Counted from the stretch's first letter, positions 49,207 through 57,978 are shown. The stretch is 64,000 bases of DNA from Shewanella morhuae (GCF_900156405.1 NZ_FTNN01000003.1:333778-397777), one strand, 5' to 3'. Translations and numbers: made by a program. Notes: generated by a model not told the origin, from the sequence alone.

Positions 49207-49564
49207 AATTAACTCAGTGGCTTAATTATCGCGAGCACACTTAAGATGTTTTTTATATGATTCTTATACTGTACTGAAATCTTATTTAATTCAAACTAGG
49301 TCTTAGATTTTGGAACCCATGTCCCAAAGTTCAACGTTTTCAATTTGAAGATAGCTACATTGTGCAAGGATATAACTCTCGTTAAGCACTTTTACCGCGC
49401 AACAATGGACGGTAGAGTTTTTGTATTATTAACGGCTGAGTTTACGGATACGCAATACAAACTTATAAAGTCAGCATCCTAAAAATTTTACGACTTTTTT
49501 ACGCGCTATCTTAAAATAGCTTTGTTAGAGTAAAACTAACTTCTATTACACCATTATCAACTCC
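49207..49564. other. divergent control region of nnrS-nrfA and the potassium operon
   Basis: 358 bases. The left end holds the NsrR-like dyad (49243-49265). The rest is A/T-rich leader of the rightward kinase-ktr operon; I see no other symmetric site or frame. Confidence 0.55.
49243..49265. promoter_or_regulatory. candidate NsrR site upstream of nnrS-nrfA
   Basis: AAGATGTTT-N5-ATGATTCTT, 23 bases. NsrR consensus half-sites are AAGATGYAT in a dyad of the same total length; the left half fits at 8 of 9 and the right at about 7 of 9. A gene for an NsrR-type regulator is in this window. Confidence 0.6.
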
Positions 49565-50611
49565 ATGACATTGTTAACAAAGGCAGCTTTGACCCAGTAC
49601 TGGCGTGCCCGCCCCACTTTATTTACCTTCATTGTGTTAGTGATTACGATTTTTAGCAGTGTGTTTATCGACTATTTTTCGGCTTCTACCATCGCTGTGT
49701 TGCTCGTTTTACAATTGGCCGTGGTCGCCATAGCCTTGCAGTGTAATGCCAACTTTGCCTATTTTGCGGCAGTGTTTGAGGCAACTAGTTTTAATTTTCT
49801 GTTTACCACGCCGCGCTATTCGCTACAGATGTTCAATCTTGAGGACATTCTCAATTTAACGGTGTTTTTACTGGTCGCCCTCACTACCAGCAAATTGGCT
49901 GAACATTACCGCCGCCAGCAAGCAGCACTCGAACAGGCTCAGTTACGCAACAGCATTTTATTGTCAGTTTCACATGATTTACGCACGCCACTGGCAACCA
50001 TAATCGGCACGCTGACTACATTGAAAGAATACATGCCTAAGCTCAGTGCGTCGCAAAAGGATGAATTAATTGATAGTGCCGCCAGTGAAAGCCATCGTCT
50101 GCATCAATATATCGAAAACCTTTTACAAGCCACTAAGTTACAACACGGTGCGCTTAAATTTAGCCTCAGTGAAAACACGATTATCAATGTATTACACCAA
50201 GCAATTGGCCGCTTTCCCGCCGCCCAGCCGCGAATCATTATCGACAGCACGGCTGAACTGCCGCCACTGATGATCAGCAGCTCATTGATTGAACAGGCCA
50301 TTTTTAATGTACTGGATAACGCACTGCGCTATTCGCCCTTAGATAAACCCGTCACAGTAACGGCTTACCAACAGGGCGATGTGTTGCAGTTAGATATTCA
50401 AGATGAGGGCGTAGGCATCGCCCCCGCAGAGGCAATGGCTATTTTTGAACTGTTTTATCGCCAACATCCTTCAACTGATGGCGGCGCGGGTCTTGGGTTG
50501 GCTGTCGCTAAAGGCATTATTACTGCCCATGGCGGCCAGATCAGCGCCGAGCCCGCCTCCAAGGGCAGCCTTATTCGCATCGCTTTACCGATTAAAAAAA
50601 GAGAGCAATAA
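49565..50611 (+). CDS. short KdpD-like sensor histidine kinase
   Basis: 348 residues, much shorter than KdpD (about 890): it lacks the N-terminal KdpD and Usp domains. It begins with a four-helix membrane domain (about 19-110) of the DUF4118/KdpD type, then DHp box SVSHDLRTPLATI with His137, N-box NVLDNALRYSP (about 250), and G-boxes DEGVGIAP and GAGLGLAVAKGII. It autophosphorylates and passes phosphate to the regulator encoded next (gap 0). The operon continues with ktrA and ktrB, so it probably senses potassium or turgor. Compared with the classical system, the output is Ktr rather than the Kdp ATPase. Confidence 0.85.
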   Translation: MTLLTKAALTQYWRARPTLFTFIVLVITIFSSVFIDYFSASTIAVLLVLQLAVVAIALQCNANFAYFAAVFEATSFNFLFTTPRYSLQMFNLEDILNLTVFLLVALTTSKLAEHYRRQQAALEQAQLRNSILLSVSHDLRTPLATIIGTLTTLKEYMPKLSASQKDELIDSAASESHRLHQYIENLLQATKLQHGALKFSLSENTIINVLHQAIGRFPAAQPRIIIDSTAELPPLMISSSLIEQAIFNVLDNALRYSPLDKPVTVTAYQQGDVLQLDIQDEGVGIAPAEAMAIFELFYRQHPSTDGGAGLGLAVAKGIITAHGGQISAEPASKGSLIRIALPIKKREQ

Positions 50612-51300
50612 ATGGCTTATAAGGTGCTAGTTGTTGATGACGAAGCGCAAATCCACACTTTTATGCGCATATCTTTAGAAGCGGAAGGCTTTGAATATTT
50701 CGGTGCGGCGTCGATTGCCTCTGCCTTAGCGCAATATGAAGCGCAGCAGCCACACGTATTGGTGCTAGACCTTGGTTTACCCGACGGCGACGGCATCACC
50801 TTACTGCAAACCCTACGTCAGAGTAACAAAGTGCCCGTGCTTATCTTAACCGCCCGCGATCAAGAGGAAGAGAAAATCCGCCTATTGGAAGCAGGCGCAA
50901 ATGATTATCTCAGTAAGCCATTTGGGATCAGAGAGTTAATCGCACGCATCAAGGTATTAGTTCGCGACTTAGTGGATGAATCCCCCTGAGTGATGTACTG
51001 CTGTTTGGCACACTTAAGCTGCAAAAAAGCACCCACCAGCTTTGGTTCAATGAACAAGAAATAGCCTTAACCAAAAAGGAATTTGCGCTGATTGAGACCT
51101 TAATGTCCCGCCCGAGTCAGTTAGTTAAACAAACCGAATTATTACGGGATATTTGGGGTGAAACCCATCAACAAGACAGCCACTATCTGCGGATTTTAGT
51201 CAGTCAGTTACGTAAAAAACTCAACGATAGCACTGAACAACAACTCATAAAGACTGAAGCAGGCTTAGGGTATCGCTTAACTGACACGAGTCAGTCATAA
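50612..51300 (+). pseudogene. KdpE-like response regulator with a one-base frameshift
   Basis: Two frames make one OmpR/PhoB-type regulator. Frame A (50612-50989) is the receiver: Asp9/Asp10, phospho-acceptor Asp53 (VLDLGLPDGDG), Thr80 and Lys102. It ends ESP* at a CCCCC run (50982-50986) followed by TGA. Frame B continues at once with LSDVLLFGTLKLQ and the winged-helix DNA-binding domain, to stop 51300. Adding one C to the run restores a continuous protein of 229 residues, near the KdpE length of 225. It may be a real mutation, a sequencing error or a -1 ribosomal slip at C-CCC before TGA. If truncated, only the receiver is made and transcription control is lost. Confidence 0.85.
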
Positions 51301-51346
51301 ACATTTTCTCATCAAAACTTTCAAAAAATCTTAAAAGGATGTTTGT

Positions 51347-52048
51347 ATGGCACACTTTACCGTTATTGGCTTAGGGCGATTTGGCGTCGCGGCAAGCCAT
51401 GAGTTGATCCACTTAGGTCACACAGTCACAGGCGTAGACAGTGACCCCAAGATGGTCGAAAAGTATGTTGAAAGTCTAACCGAAGCGGTTATTTGCGACT
51501 GCTCCGACGAAACTGCATTACGGGAGTTAGACCTTGCCAGCAGTGACGTGGTGCTTGTCGCCATTGGCAAAGATATGCAATCTAGCTTGCTATGCACTTT
51601 GGCACTTAAGAATTTGGGCGTAAATGTCATTTGGGTCAAAGCCAGCACTAAAGCGCACCATACAATTGTGTCTAAACTCGGCGTAGATCGCATCATACAC
51701 CCAGAAGAAGAAATGGGTATACGCGTTGCCCAGTCGCTCAATTATCCTATGGTAAGTAATTTCTTGCCGATCGGTGATGGTCTTTATGTGGTTGAAATCC
51801 ATATTAAAGCGCACCTTGACCAAACTGTTCTATCCAAGTTACTGGGGACGACCCTCGATGACAGTACCGATGATAGCCAAACGAATGTAGAGCGTAATCC
51901 TAAGGGCAAAGTGACGGCCGTGATGGTGAAGCGAGATCTGGCAGTATTTAGTAAGCTTGATGGCAATTTTGTGCTACAAACCAACGACGCTTTGCTACTT
52001 TGTGGCAGCCGCAGTGAACTTAAATACCTCGCACCAAGGTTGGTGTAA
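51347..52048 (+). CDS. ktrA: Ktr/Trk potassium channel regulatory subunit (KtrA type)
   Basis: 233 residues. The N-terminal RCK domain begins VIGLGRFGVAASHELIHLGH (about 5-24), a Rossmann fold binding ATP/ADP or NAD, followed by the acid at the end of strand 2 (VTGVDSD). The C-terminal RCK_C part lies at about 140-230. It gates the membrane subunit KtrB in the cytoplasm. It lies 46 bases after the regulator and its stop is followed immediately by the ktrB start. Confidence 0.9.
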   Translation: MAHFTVIGLGRFGVAASHELIHLGHTVTGVDSDPKMVEKYVESLTEAVICDCSDETALRELDLASSDVVLVAIGKDMQSSLLCTLALKNLGVNVIWVKASTKAHHTIVSKLGVDRIIHPEEEMGIRVAQSLNYPMVSNFLPIGDGLYVVEIHIKAHLDQTVLSKLLGTTLDDSTDDSQTNVERNPKGKVTAVMVKRDLAVFSKLDGNFVLQTNDALLLCGSRSELKYLAPRLV

Positions 52049-52049
52049 G

Positions 52050-53414
52050 GTGGTTCAATGGCATCCCTCAATCACGGCAATTGAGCACAAACCTAAAGCG
52101 GGCAAAAAGCTTTTAGGTGCGCCGCCGTTTATTTTAAGCATCAGTTTTGCCCTGTTGATCATGCTCGGCATGTGTTTACTCAAACTGCCGATAGCGACTG
52201 AATCACCGATTACTTGGCTACAAAGCCTGTTCACGGCAACCTCAGCAGTCACAGTAACAGGACTGGTTGTTGTAGATACTGGCAGCGTTTTTACGCCCTT
52301 TGGTCAAATCGTCATTGCACTGCTAATCCAATGCGGCGGGCTGGGGCTGATGACCTTTGCCATTGTCACCCTTATCGCCCTTGGCGGTAAGATTGGCTTT
52401 CTACAACAAACAGTCGCAAAAGAGGCTTTTAATCAAACCGATACATCAACATTAGTCTCAACCGCAAAAGCAGTATTAGTATTTTCGCTGCTGGTTGAAG
52501 CCATAGGCATGCTGATTTTATCAGCGCATTGGAGCCATGAACTTGGCTGGAAAACCAGCTTATTCCACGGTTTTTTCTATACAATTAGTGCCTTTAATAA
52601 CGCAGGTTTTGCCCTCAGTGCCGACAGCCTGATGCCTTACGTAGCCGATCCCGTTATCAATCTAACGATCACAGCTTTGCTTATTATCGGTGGTTTAGGA
52701 TTTTCGGTGTGGATAGATCTGCGTAGGAACAAACGTTGGTCAAAACTCAGCGTTTACAGCCGCATGATGATCACCGGCACTATTATCATCAACGCGGTCG
52801 CTGTGATTGCGCTTTACTTTATTGAGTACAACAACCCCAACACCTTGGCGCCCTTAAGCGAACTCGGCAAATGGTTAGCCTCATGGTTTCAAGCCGTTAC
52901 ACCGCGCACCGCAGGCTTTAATACCCTAGCGATTAACCAACTCGAAGACGCCAGCACCTTGCTCATACTCGTGCTGATGTTTATCGGCGGCGGCTCATTA
53001 AGCACCGCCAGCGGCATTAAAGTCGTCACCTTTATGGTGCTGATTTTGGCCACTTATGGTTATTTACGTCGCGACGAAGCCATCTATGTATTTAAGCGCG
53101 AGATCCCCAAAGATACTGTCAGCAAAGCCTTAGCACTGACTATCATCTCTCTAGTCGTATCTTGGCTAGCCATTTTCACGCTGGTATTAAGCGAGAAAGC
53201 GCCATTAATCGATATCGTCTTTGAGGCCATATCCGCACTGGGCACTGTCGGTTTGTCCCGCGGTTTAACAGGTAACTTAACCACTTTAGGCCAAGCCATC
53301 ATTATCTTTATGATGTTCATGGGTCGCCTCGGCCCACTGATGCTCGCCTATTTCCTCGCGAATCCAAGGATGAAAAAACTGCGCTACGCAGAAACCAAAC
53401 TGGCGATTGGGTAA
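52050..53414 (+). CDS. ktrB: TrkH/KtrB potassium uptake membrane subunit
   Basis: 454 residues from GTG 52050, one base past the ktrA stop; an upstream start at 51957 would overlap ktrA by 92 bases and is unlikely. The four pore loops with filter glycines are visible: TSAVTVTGLVV, SAFNNAGFAL, TPRTAGFNTL and ISALGTVGLSRG. It conducts potassium into the cell in exchange for the sodium or proton gradient, gated by KtrA. The 3' end (53312-53381) is partly duplicated at 54773-54840. Confidence 0.92.
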   Translation: MVQWHPSITAIEHKPKAGKKLLGAPPFILSISFALLIMLGMCLLKLPIATESPITWLQSLFTATSAVTVTGLVVVDTGSVFTPFGQIVIALLIQCGGLGLMTFAIVTLIALGGKIGFLQQTVAKEAFNQTDTSTLVSTAKAVLVFSLLVEAIGMLILSAHWSHELGWKTSLFHGFFYTISAFNNAGFALSADSLMPYVADPVINLTITALLIIGGLGFSVWIDLRRNKRWSKLSVYSRMMITGTIIINAVAVIALYFIEYNNPNTLAPLSELGKWLASWFQAVTPRTAGFNTLAINQLEDASTLLILVLMFIGGGSLSTASGIKVVTFMVLILATYGYLRRDEAIYVFKREIPKDTVSKALALTIISLVVSWLAIFTLVLSEKAPLIDIVFEAISALGTVGLSRGLTGNLTTLGQAIIIFMMFMGRLGPLMLAYFLANPRMKKLRYAETKLAIG

Positions 53415-53469
53415 ATAGATGGATTGGATGGTCGCAGGAACGGCACAAAACACCATAGTTACAATCCGT

Positions 53470-54489
53470 TTAGCTATGGGCGATCAGCAACTGGCACAAG
53501 GGGGTGTTAATGTAATAATTAGCGCGCCCCACTTTTTGTTTCGTTAAAAATCCGCACTCGACCAGTTGCTCTAAATACTTAGTAGCGGTAATACGCGTCA
53601 CCCCTAATTCTTCGACTAAAAAGTCAATTTTGGTATAGGGATGATTAAACAAATTGTTGAGTAAATCTTGACTATAGATTTTTGGAAGATGCTCACGGAT
53701 ACCTTGTTTGACGTTGGTCATTAACGTTTTCATTTCGGTGATCAGTGAAATGGTATTTTGCGCAGTGTCGATAATGCCATCAAGCATAAACAGCAGCCAT
53801 GGCTCCCAGTTACCTGTATCTCTTACCGCTTGCAAGTTTGCGTAATAGTCAGCCTTATGCTGAATAATAAAACGGCTTAAATACAATACTGGCAAGTTAA
53901 GTAAATCTTTAATGACCAAATACAGAATATTCAATATCCGCCCCGTTCGACCATTACCATCATAGAAGGGGTGAATACTTTCAAATTGATGATGAATAAT
54001 AGCCATTTTTACTAACGGATCGGCATCACACAGGTCGTCATTGTTGATAAACAGAATAAGATTGTCCATGAACTCAGCAATGTCATCTGCATGCTGTGGC
54101 GGTATATAAATGACTTCACCTGTTCGAGCATTCTTAAGATCAGTGCCTGGTAACTTGCGCAGCCCTGCGTTGTTGTGCTCTAGATTTTGCTGTATCGCAA
54201 GAATATCGCTAAGGCGGATCAATTTGTTTTGCCGCGCAATATGAAACCCTTGCTTTAAAGCAAAGGCATAATCTTGGACTTCTTTGGTGGAAGGGTTAGT
54301 AATAGCCTCTTCAAATAAATTGGCCTTATAAAGTTCATCGTGCGTAGTGACAATATTCTCAACCTCTGAACTGTCTTTTGCCTCTTGTAGTGCCAACGTA
54401 TTGATTAAAATCGCTTCGTTTGGAATGCTGGCAGCAACACCTTTAAGTTCAGCCAAATAGCGATGCGCTTCGGCGGTTTTTTTTAGCAC
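53470..54489 (-). CDS. Fic-domain protein (AMP transferase type), 5' end interrupted
   Basis: 339 residues as written, starting at GTG 54489. The active-site loop is HPFYDGNGRTGR (173-184), the intact HPFx(D/E)GNGRxxR of enzymes that attach AMP to protein hydroxyls. The N-terminal inhibitory motif (S/T)xxxE(G/N) is present as S40-xxx-E44-N45, making it a self-inhibited class II protein. The C-terminal 60 residues resemble a winged helix (VEELGVTRITATKYLEQLVECGFL). The frame continues upstream: codons from ATG 54549 read MLNLLALLPLPNIE, then amber TAG at 54507-54505, then WETRS and VLKK. That segment resembles the front of related Fic proteins, so the gene may be broken or may restart at GTG. 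Confidence 0.85.
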   Translation of the reverse strand: MLKKTAEAHRYLAELKGVAASIPNEAILINTLALQEAKDSSEVENIVTTHDELYKANLFEEAITNPSTKEVQDYAFALKQGFHIARQNKLIRLSDILAIQQNLEHNNAGLRKLPGTDLKNARTGEVIYIPPQHADDIAEFMDNLILFINNDDLCDADPLVKMAIIHHQFESIHPFYDGNGRTGRILNILYLVIKDLLNLPVLYLSRFIIQHKADYYANLQAVRDTGNWEPWLLFMLDGIIDTAQNTISLITEMKTLMTNVKQGIREHLPKIYSQDLLNNLFNHPYTKIDFLVEELGVTRITATKYLEQLVECGFLTKQKVGRANYYINTPLCQLLIAHS

Positions 54490-54610
54490 TGAACGAGTTT
54501 CCCACTATTCAATGTTGGGAAGAGGAAGCAAGGCCAGCAAGTTTAACATAGATAAATTCCACTCTTTTTTATACTTAAGAGATTCAATACATATAGTTTT
54601 CCTCAAAAAT

Positions 54611-54658
54611 TATACATGACAGAGAAAACATGTATAGTTTTTCAAGTTTTCTATACAT
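54611..54658. promoter_or_regulatory. operator-like array upstream of fic
   Basis: TATACATG (54611-54618) pairs with CATGTATA (54629-54636), and ATGTATAG (54630-54637) pairs with CTATACAT (54651-54658). Each is a perfect 8-bp inverted pair sharing a half-site. The site lies 62-109 bases before the ATG at 54549. Confidence 0.55.
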
Positions 54659-54772
54659 TAAATCTATCTAGTTCAACTCATTGATAAGTTTGTTAACCAC
54701 TGACTAATGCTTAAAAATCAGCCGCCTTGCGCAATGTTATGGTCATTCAATCGCTGTAGCTTCTTAATTTAG

Positions 54773-54840
54773 GATGTTCATGGGTCGCCTTGAGCCACAG
54801 ACACTCGCCTACTTCCTCGCGAATCCAAGGGTGAAAACTG
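54773..54840 (+). repeat. degenerate direct repeat of the ktrB 3' end
   Basis: It aligns with 53312-53381 at most positions, sharing GATGTTCATGGGTCGCC and then CTCGCGAATCCAAGG, with a short changed stretch after the first block and a two-base shortening near the end. It is a non-coding remnant lying on the far side of the fic gene from intact ktrB. Confidence 0.8.
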
Positions 54841-54972
54841 TGCAGGAGTTGTGGAGTTAACGGTGTGGTGTCTAGTGAAAGGATAACGATTAGAATCCTC
54901 TATTAATTATCCATATCACTAAAAGTCATCTCCCAAAAAAAGTTTGTCTTAGTTGCAATTTCATCTATACAG

Positions 54973-56157
54973 CTACACCGCTTGCCCTGCGGCGACGCCA
55001 GACGACCAAGCAAATTGAAAATTAAACCCGCCTAACCAACCACTTACATCAATTACTTCACCAATAAAGTAGAGTCCTGCGACTTTGCTGGCTTCCATGG
55101 TTTTGGATGACAATTCATTACTATCAATACCACCCAAAGTCACTTCGGCGGTGCGGTAGCCTTCGGTGCCGTTCATCAATAATGTCCAGCGGTGTATATC
55201 ATCGACCAATTTTGCGCGCTCGACGTGCACTAACTGGTTTAAGGCTTTGTTTAGCAAGGCCTCATCGAATAGCACTTCAACCAAACGTTTAGGTAACCAC
55301 TGGCTGAGCGTATTACGCAGGCTTTGCTTAGGGTGCGCGGCGAGCTGTTGCTCCAGCAATTGCGCCAAATCCATATTCGGCAAGAGATCGATTTCTATGG
55401 TTTCGCCCGCTTTCCAATAATTAGATATCTGCAAAATTGCGGGGCCTGATAAGCCGCGGTGGGTGAATAGCAACGCTTCGCTGAACGCAGTGCCATCTTT
55501 GGCGGTAATTCGGCTCGGTACGGCTATGCCCGACAAAGGCTCGAAGCGAATTTTATCTTCACTGTGCCATGTAAAAGGCACCAGACCTGCGTAAGTGGGT
55601 AATACTTTGAGGCCAAACTGCTCGGCCAGTTGATAACCGTAAGGTGTGGCGCCGAGTTTAGGCATGGATAAGCCGCCCGTGGCGATAACTAGTGAGTCGC
55701 AGCTCAGTTCGCCGTTAGAAGTGTTGAGCTCAAAGCGCCCTGCCTCGGTCTTTTTAACGGCCAGAATATCGGTGCGCAACTTAATCGTCACGCCCGCCCA
55801 TTCACACTCGGTCAGTAGCATAGTGACTATCTCTTTGGCCGAGTCATTACAGAACAGTTGGCCGTGATCGCGTTCGTGGTATTCAATGCCGTGACGCTCG
55901 ACCAGTTCAATAAACTGCTGCGACGGATAACGCGCCAGTGCCGACTTAACAAAGTGGGGATTACCACAGAGGAAGTTAGCGGGCTCGACTTTAAGGTTAG
56001 TGAAGTTACAACGCCCGCCGCCGCTGATGAGAATTTTACGCCCAGCTTGCTTGGCATTATCCAGTACGAGTACATCACGGCCTCGGTAACCCGATGTCGC
56101 TGCACACATTAACCCCGCGGCGCCGGCTCCGATAATAATGACATCATGATGTTTCAC
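54973..56157 (-). CDS. HI0933/YhiN-family flavoprotein
   Basis: 394 residues from GTG 56157, with GGAG seven bases upstream; the frame runs 23 codons further to 56226. The N-terminal Rossmann motif HHDVIIIGAGAAGLMCA (about 3-19) binds FAD. LISGGGRCNFTN (about 44-55) and the C-terminal VGGFNFQFAWSSG-type segment (here WLGGFNFQFAWSSGVAAGQ) are marks of the HI0933 (YhiN) family. The substrate is unknown; the protein is probably an NAD(P)-dependent cytosolic oxidoreductase. It is monocistronic. Confidence 0.9.
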   Translation of the reverse strand: MKHHDVIIIGAGAAGLMCAATSGYRGRDVLVLDNAKQAGRKILISGGGRCNFTNLKVEPANFLCGNPHFVKSALARYPSQQFIELVERHGIEYHERDHGQLFCNDSAKEIVTMLLTECEWAGVTIKLRTDILAVKKTEAGRFELNTSNGELSCDSLVIATGGLSMPKLGATPYGYQLAEQFGLKVLPTYAGLVPFTWHSEDKIRFEPLSGIAVPSRITAKDGTAFSEALLFTHRGLSGPAILQISNYWKAGETIEIDLLPNMDLAQLLEQQLAAHPKQSLRNTLSQWLPKRLVEVLFDEALLNKALNQLVHVERAKLVDDIHRWTLLMNGTEGYRTAEVTLGGIDSNELSSKTMEASKVAGLYFIGEVIDVSGWLGGFNFQFAWSSGVAAGQAV

Positions 56158-56340
56158 GCTATTACTCCACACAGATAAATTGATTGATATTGGCTGCCAA
56201 CGGGCAATTTGATGACTCGCGAACATTTAGCAAGCAAGTCATACAACAGCTAAACGGAGCAAGGATAAGCTCAAACGTTAGGCACAAATCCCCTCTTTCA
56301 CCATCCCTGGCGACCGGGGATAAATACTTCCGTGCATAAA

Positions 56341-56367
56341 AAAGGGCGCTATTTTAGCACCCTTTCT
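56341..56367 (-). terminator. terminator of gpsA
   Basis: AAAGGG-C-GCTA pairs with TAGC-A-CCCTTT (one mismatch), loop TTT. Read leftward a T run follows. It lies 29 bases past the gpsA stop and ends the secB-gpsA unit. Confidence 0.78.
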
Positions 56368-56395
56368 TTTATTCAGCATCATCACGGCTCGCGGT

Positions 56396-57412
56396 TTATT
56401 GCGTCGGCGTTTCTGATTTTTTCTCTCTGCTGAGCAATTCTTTAGCAGCATCGACGGGCGATTTACCTTGGTACAAGACTTGGTAAATTTGCTCAGTGAT
56501 TGGCATTTCAACCCCAAGACGTTTAGCAAGCGTAAACACTTCTTTGGTATTGCGATAACCTTCAACTACTTGGCCGATTTCAGCCTGCGCTGTCATCACA
56601 TCGCTGCCTTTACCTAAAGCTAAACCGAAACGACGGTTACGGGATTGGTTGTCGGTACAGGTCAACACTAAGTCGCCTAATCCCGCCATTCCCATAAAGG
56701 TGGCCGCATTGGCCCCTAAGGCTTCGCCTAAACGCGTTAATTCGACTAAACCACGGGTGATCAGGGCTGTTCTGGCATTGGCACCAAAGCCGATACCGTC
56801 GGACATGCCCGCACCAATCGCGATTACGTTCTTTACTGCGCCACCCAGTTGGATGCCGGTAAAGTCGTCGTTGGCGTAAACCCGCAAATGTTTTGGACTA
56901 TGTAATAGTTCAATTAATTCGTGGGTAAACTTAGGGCAAGTGCCTGCAACTGCAATAGCAGTTGGTAATCCCATGGCCAATTCTTTCGCAAATGTTGGCC
57001 CAGATAACACCGCTAGCGGATATTGCTCACCTAAGACATCACGGGCCACATCTTGCAACAAACGTCCGGTTTCAGGCTCAAGCCCCTTCGTCGCCCATAC
57101 AATGCGTGCATCACTACGGAGCAAAGGTTGAGCTTGTTTTAGCACAGTGCCAAACACATGGCTTGGCACTACCACTAACACATTGTTACTGGCAGCTAAG
57201 GCGGTCGCTAAATCGGCTTCGATGTGTAGACATTCAGGGAATGCAATGCCTGGCAAAAATGCTTGGTTACATCTATCTTGCGCCAGCGTTTGCATGTGGG
57301 CAGGGTTATGCCCCCATAACAAGGTCTTATGACCATTGCTAGCCAAAGAAATGGCAAGGGCGGTGCCATAAGAGCCCGCCCCTAATACCGTGATATCAGC
57401 AGTATTTTTCAT
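56396..57412 (-). CDS. gpsA: glycerol-3-phosphate dehydrogenase [NAD(P)+]
   Basis: 338 residues from ATG 57412, just after the secB stop (57417); the frame is open 27 codons further but would overlap secB. The Rossmann motif is [12 protein letters not shown] (about 8-19), then the WATKGLE block, SGPTFAKE (about 137-144), and the [13 protein letters not shown] active-site segment (about 190) with the catalytic Lys. It makes sn-glycerol-3-phosphate for phospholipids. It is the second gene of secB-gpsA, a pair conserved across gammaproteobacteria. Confidence 0.96.
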   Translation of the reverse strand: MKNTADITVLGAGSYGTALAISLASNGHKTLLWGHNPAHMQTLAQDRCNQAFLPGIAFPECLHIEADLATALAASNNVLVVVPSHVFGTVLKQAQPLLRSDARIVWATKGLEPETGRLLQDVARDVLGEQYPLAVLSGPTFAKELAMGLPTAIAVAGTCPKFTHELIELLHSPKHLRVYANDDFTGIQLGGAVKNVIAIGAGMSDGIGFGANARTALITRGLVELTRLGEALGANAATFMGMAGLGDLVLTCTDNQSRNRRFGLALGKGSDVMTAQAEIGQVVEGYRNTKEVFTLAKRLGVEMPITEQIYQVLYQGKSPVDAAKELLSREKKSETPTQ

Positions 57413-57416
57413 GTGA

Positions 57417-57902
57417 TTAAGCGTTAGCTTCTTCAGTCGCTGGTGCAGTCGCAGCGGTTTGGCGTTGCTGCACATATTGAGCAAACAGCGCATCGAAGTT
57501 AACTGGTGCTAAGTTAAGTTGTGGGAAAGTACCACGACCGACTAAGCTGCCCACGGTTTCGCGAGCATATGGGAATAGGATGTTAGGGCAATATGCGCCT
57601 AATGAGTGGGCCAATTGTGGCTCAGTCAGACCTGTGATAGAGAAGATACCCGCTTGCTGTACTTCACATAGGAAAGCAGTTTCGCCTTCATTTTGTGCCG
57701 TCACAGTTAAAGACAGGATAACTTCATACACGTCATCAGCTAGCTTAGCGCTGCGAGTGTCTAAATCTAACTTAACTTCTGGGTTCCATTCTTTTTGGAA
57801 TACCGCAGGGCTGTTAGGTGTTTCGAAAGACACATCTTTAGTGTAAACACGTTGGATATTGAATTGTGGGGCTTGTTGTTCGTTGTTTGCTACTTCAGCC
57901 AT
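57417..57902 (-). CDS. secB: protein-export chaperone SecB
   Basis: 161 residues. The family core is [23 protein letters not shown] (about 14-36) and [44 protein letters not shown] (about 98-141). SecB tetramers hold preproteins unfolded and hand them to SecA. The C-terminus is the Ala/Thr-rich type. It forms a unit with gpsA, whose ATG is 5 bases past the SecB stop. A tandem 18-mer lies in its leader. Confidence 0.97.
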   Translation of the reverse strand: MAEVANNEQQAPQFNIQRVYTKDVSFETPNSPAVFQKEWNPEVKLDLDTRSAKLADDVYEVILSLTVTAQNEGETAFLCEVQQAGIFSITGLTEPQLAHSLGAYCPNILFPYARETVGSLVGRGTFPQLNLAPVNFDALFAQYVQQRQTAATAPATEEANA

Positions 57903-57942
57903 AATTTCCTACTTATCCTATCAATGTTGTTTCAGCTTTTCG

Positions 57943-57978
57943 TTGAAAGCCAATTATTATTTGAAAGCCAATTATTAC
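57943..57978. repeat. two-copy 18-bp tandem repeat upstream of secB
   Basis: TTGAAAGCCAATTATTAT at 57943-57960 is repeated at 57961-57978 with one change in the last base. It lies 41-76 bases before the secB start; the AATTGG and AATTATT content could form a short hairpin. Confidence 0.75.

Larger units (their letters stand above)
54490..54972. other. upstream region of fic with a ktrB tail remnant
   Basis: It holds the interrupted 5' end of the fic gene (54505-54549), several TATACAT-type half-sites (54587-54658) and a decayed copy of the ktrB 3' end (54773-54840). After that I see nothing up to the stop of the flavoprotein gene at 54973. Confidence 0.7.

Noticed and set aside
50977..51045. 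Programmed -1 frameshift signal with a stimulatory stem
   Set aside because: The only stem seen (AAGCTG/CAGCTT, 51016-51042) is weak and about 28 bases from the slip site.
51103..51300. Independent short gene for a DNA-binding domain
   Set aside because: The domain begins well upstream, directly after the frameshift of the regulator gene; the ATG is internal.
51957..52049. Upstream start for ktrB
   Set aside because: It would overlap ktrA by 92 bases; GTG 52050 follows the ktrA stop directly and gives the family N-terminus.
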